This document shows positions 28,867 to 33,908 of a DNA stretch of 33,908 bases, piece after piece. The stretch comes from Burkholderiaceae bacterium. Lineage in GTDB: Bacteria; Pseudomonadota; Gammaproteobacteria; Burkholderiales; Burkholderiaceae. Position numbers and translations under genes: made by a program. How positions within the stretch are numbered: position 1 is the stretch's first letter; each line of letters begins with the position of its first letter. The notes beneath the pieces are model-generated. The model was not told the DNA's origin, searched no databases, and worked only from the letters and a program-made list of their open reading frames with translations. Location of the stretch: positions 1-33,908 of the forward strand of contig JAIXPY010000123.1 of the NCBI GenBank assembly GCA_027486025.1, read 5' to 3'.

Positions 28867-30319
28867 ACTGCTTTCGATTTTTTCGGTAAATGACCCTGGC
28901 TGGGGTAATTCGCCACGTCCAAATGACAATAAAGGCGATGCCGCTGGCTCTAAGGACAGTAATACCGGTAATGAGGGCGCGTCCCCAGTAGAAGAGCAGG
29001 GTGCCTCGGCTAATCCACCTACGAGCAAACCGGAGCCGGATCGCAAACCAGTTGGTAATGGCCCGCCTGACCTCGATGAGCTCTGGCGCGACTTTAATGA
29101 TCGTCTCAGCAACCTCTTTGGCGGCAAAAAAGGCCCAGGCCGTCCCAGCGGCGGTTGGGATGGCAAACCGAATCCAAACCCCAATCCCAACAACGATCGT
29201 GGCGGCCCACCAAGCGGCGGCTCACGTCCACCGATTTTTTCAGGTGGATTGCCCTTCTCCTCTAAAAATGGTGTTTTAGCTGCCCTTGGCGGTGTCTTTT
29301 TTATCTGGATTGCAACCGGCTTTTTTATGATCCAAGAGGGTCAGGCTGGCGTGGTTCTGACCTTTGGTAAGTACGATTACACCGCTGGGCCGGGTATTAA
29401 TTGGCGCATGCCCTATCCATTTCAAACTACTGAAGTGGTAAATATTTCAGCAGTGCGCTCGGTTGAGGTGGGTCGTTCCGTCGTGATTAAGGCAACCAAC
29501 CAAAAAGACTCTTCGATGCTGACCGAAGACGAAAACATTATTGATGTTCGCTTTGCGGTGCAGTACCGTTTGAAAGACCCAACCGAATATTTGTTTAATA
29601 ATCGCGATCCCGATTTTGCGGTGGTGCAAGCCGCCGAAACTGCGGTGCGTGAAATCGTCGCCCGCAGCACAATGGATAATGTGCTGTACGAGGGCCGTGA
29701 AAAGATTGCGATTGATTTAACTGCATCGATTCAGCGCATTCTGGATAGCTATAAAGCCGGTATCTTTATTACCAGCGTGACAGTACAAAACGTACAGCCG
29801 CCAGAGCAAGTGCAAGCAGCATTTGATGATGCGGTGAAAGCAGGCCAAGATCAAGAGCGTCTCAAGAGCGAAGGTCAGGCCTACGCTAACGATATTATTC
29901 CCCGTGCCAAAGGTACCGCTGCTCGCCTGATTGAGGAGGCAGAAGGTTACAAAGCGCGTGTGAGCGCTACCGCAGAGGGCGATGCAATGCGCTTTAAGCA
30001 GATTTTGGTTGAATACGCCAAGGCACCGCAAGTTACGCGTGATCGCATGTATGTCGATACGATGCGTGAGGTGTACACCAACGTCTCGAAGATTTTGGTT
30101 GACACTGCAAAAGGCAACAACATGCTTTATTTACCGCTCGATAAGATCGTCTCGCAGGTTACTGCCGAAAGTGCAAAAGTAGCTAGTCAAGCTGCAGCAA
30201 ACGGCACAGTTACCGTAGGCGCCCCAACCGACGTACCTGCCCCTACTACTAGAGCGCCAGAGCGCCCAGCGGATCGCCGTGATGGCGGTCTGCGCAGCCG
30301 AGATCGGGACGCACGATAA
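28856..30319 (+). CDS. hflK: FtsH protease activity modulator HflK
   Basis: SPFH/band-7 domain after a TM segment; Pro/Asn/Gly-rich N-terminus; VRSVEVGRSVVIKATNQKDSSMLTEDENIIDVRFAVQYRL. Confidence 0.96.
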   Translation: MMRRLLSIFSVNDPGWGNSPRPNDNKGDAAGSKDSNTGNEGASPVEEQGASANPPTSKPEPDRKPVGNGPPDLDELWRDFNDRLSNLFGGKKGPGRPSGGWDGKPNPNPNPNNDRGGPPSGGSRPPIFSGGLPFSSKNGVLAALGGVFFIWIATGFFMIQEGQAGVVLTFGKYDYTAGPGINWRMPYPFQTTEVVNISAVRSVEVGRSVVIKATNQKDSSMLTEDENIIDVRFAVQYRLKDPTEYLFNNRDPDFAVVQAAETAVREIVARSTMDNVLYEGREKIAIDLTASIQRILDSYKAGIFITSVTVQNVQPPEQVQAAFDDAVKAGQDQERLKSEGQAYANDIIPRAKGTAARLIEEAEGYKARVSATAEGDAMRFKQILVEYAKAPQVTRDRMYVDTMREVYTNVSKILVDTAKGNNMLYLPLDKIVSQVTAESAKVASQAAANGTVTVGAPTDVPAPTTRAPERPADRRDGGLRSRDRDAR

Positions 30320-31194
30320 TGAATATGAATCCAAATCGCATTATTGCAACTGTTATTGGTGTGGTGCTGATTGGCATCGTTCTCTCCTCCAGTATTTTTG
30401 TGGTGGATCAACGTAAGTATGCGGTGGTTTTTGCCTTCGGACAGTTTGTCCGTACAGCAGATGAGCCTGGCTTACATTTTAAATTACCAGCCCCGTTTCA
30501 GAACATCCGTTTCTTCGATCGCCGCATTATGACCATCGATAATCCGGAAGCGGAGCGCTATATCACTGCCGAAAAGAAAAACTTACTGGTTGATTCCTAT
30601 GTGAAGTGGCGCATTATTGATCCGCGTAAATTCTTCATCAGCTTTAAGGGCGATGAACGGATGGCCTCCGATCGCTTAACGCAGCTGGTGCGTTCTGCGC
30701 TGAATGAAGAATTTACCAAGCGCACTATCCGGGAAATTATTTCTGAGCAACGCGATGAAGTAATGCAAAACATTCGAAAAAAAGTTTCTGTTGATGCGGC
30801 CGAAATTGGTGTTGAGATCGTTGATGTGCGCCTCAAGCGAATTGATCTTTTGGCAGAAATTAGCGACTCGGTCTATCGCCGAATGGAAGCCGAACGCAAG
30901 CGTGTCGCCAATGAACTCCGCTCAACCGGTGCTGCTGAATCCGATAAGATTCGCGCCGATGCAGAGCGTCAGCGCGATGTGATCTTGGCCGAAGCCTACC
31001 GTGATGCGCAGCGCATCAAAGGCGCCGGTGACGCCCGCGCAACGGCGTTGTATTCCGAGGCGTTTGGCCGTGATCCGCAGTTTGCGCAGTTTTACCGCAG
31101 CCTAGAGGCTTACCGGAGCTCATTCAAAGACAAGAGCGATATTATGGTGATTGAACCCAATAATGAGTTCTTTAAGCACCTTAATAAGAAATAA
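30319..31194 (+). CDS. hflC: FtsH protease activity modulator HflC
   Basis: SIFVVDQRKYAVVFAFGQFVRTADEPGLHFKLPAPFQNIRFFDRRI. 1-nt stop/start overlap with hflK (TAATG). Confidence 0.96.
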   Translation: MNMNPNRIIATVIGVVLIGIVLSSSIFVVDQRKYAVVFAFGQFVRTADEPGLHFKLPAPFQNIRFFDRRIMTIDNPEAERYITAEKKNLLVDSYVKWRIIDPRKFFISFKGDERMASDRLTQLVRSALNEEFTKRTIREIISEQRDEVMQNIRKKVSVDAAEIGVEIVDVRLKRIDLLAEISDSVYRRMEAERKRVANELRSTGAAESDKIRADAERQRDVILAEAYRDAQRIKGAGDARATALYSEAFGRDPQFAQFYRSLEAYRSSFKDKSDIMVIEPNNEFFKHLNKK

Positions 31195-31206
31195 GAAGCG
31201 CGTATC

Positions 31207-33773
<2,567 letters not shown>

Positions 33774-33845
33774 GGCAAACGCAGTTCATCGCTGCTTAAT
33801 GCGACGGGGCAATGCGCTAAAAATGCACAACCCCATTTGGAATGA

Positions 33846-33908
33846 TGGTGCCCAGAAGAGGACTCGAACCTCCACAACCTTTCGATCGCCAGCACCTGAA
33901 GCTGGTGC
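33846..33908 (-). tRNA. tRNA-Leu(CAG), 5' end outside window
   Basis: Minus strand GCACCAGCTTCAGGTGCTGGCGATCGAAAGGTTGTGGAGGTTCGAGTCCTCTTCTGGGCACCA: anticodon stem CCAGC/GCTGG, loop TTCAGGT, long variable arm, T-arm GAGGTTCGAGTCCTC, encoded CCA. Confidence 0.88.

Noticed and set aside
29001-29279. Alternative-frame ORFs inside hflK and other core genes (also e.g. 1885-2217 -, 27408-27842 -, 28849-29193 -)
   Set aside because: Overlap strongly supported genes and lack recognisable domains; shadow ORFs.

Overview
Betaproteobacterial chromosome segment; gene order and protein style resemble Polynucleobacter/Burkholderiales (inference). Two core blocks flank an accessory region. Left core block (about 1285-5854): surE-pcm-nlpD-(3'-5' exonuclease)-rlmD. 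Right core block (about 18862-33773): Bax-inhibitor-1 family gene (-), ndk, rlmN, ispG, hisS, yfgM-like, bamB, der, hfq, hflX, hflK, hflC, hisZ, purA, then a tRNA-Leu (-) cut by the window end. The accessory region (about 5900-18800) is rich in metal-handling genes: a TonB-like protein, a stand-alone PAS protein, DUF411 and DUF305 proteins, a His-rich CzcI-like protein, a complete RND tripartite efflux operon with two extra small proteins, a c-type cytochrome gene interrupted by an in-frame TAG, a Met-rich periplasmic protein, a CopZ-like metallochaperone with a Cys-rich tail, a divergent Crp/Fnr regulator, and a YefM-YoeB toxin-antitoxin pair. The start of the window holds the 3' end of a second RND efflux pump and a solitary HigA-like antitoxin preceded by a 20-bp perfect palindrome. 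The best candidates for undescribed biology are a minus-strand structured RNA with its own terminator (about 8530-8710), a terminator/anti-terminator-like leader upstream of ndk (19746-19825), and a metal island apparently controlled by a Cys/His-bearing Crp/Fnr protein. No CRISPR array, transposase or integrase was seen. Nothing here demonstrates a wholly new defence or mobile system.
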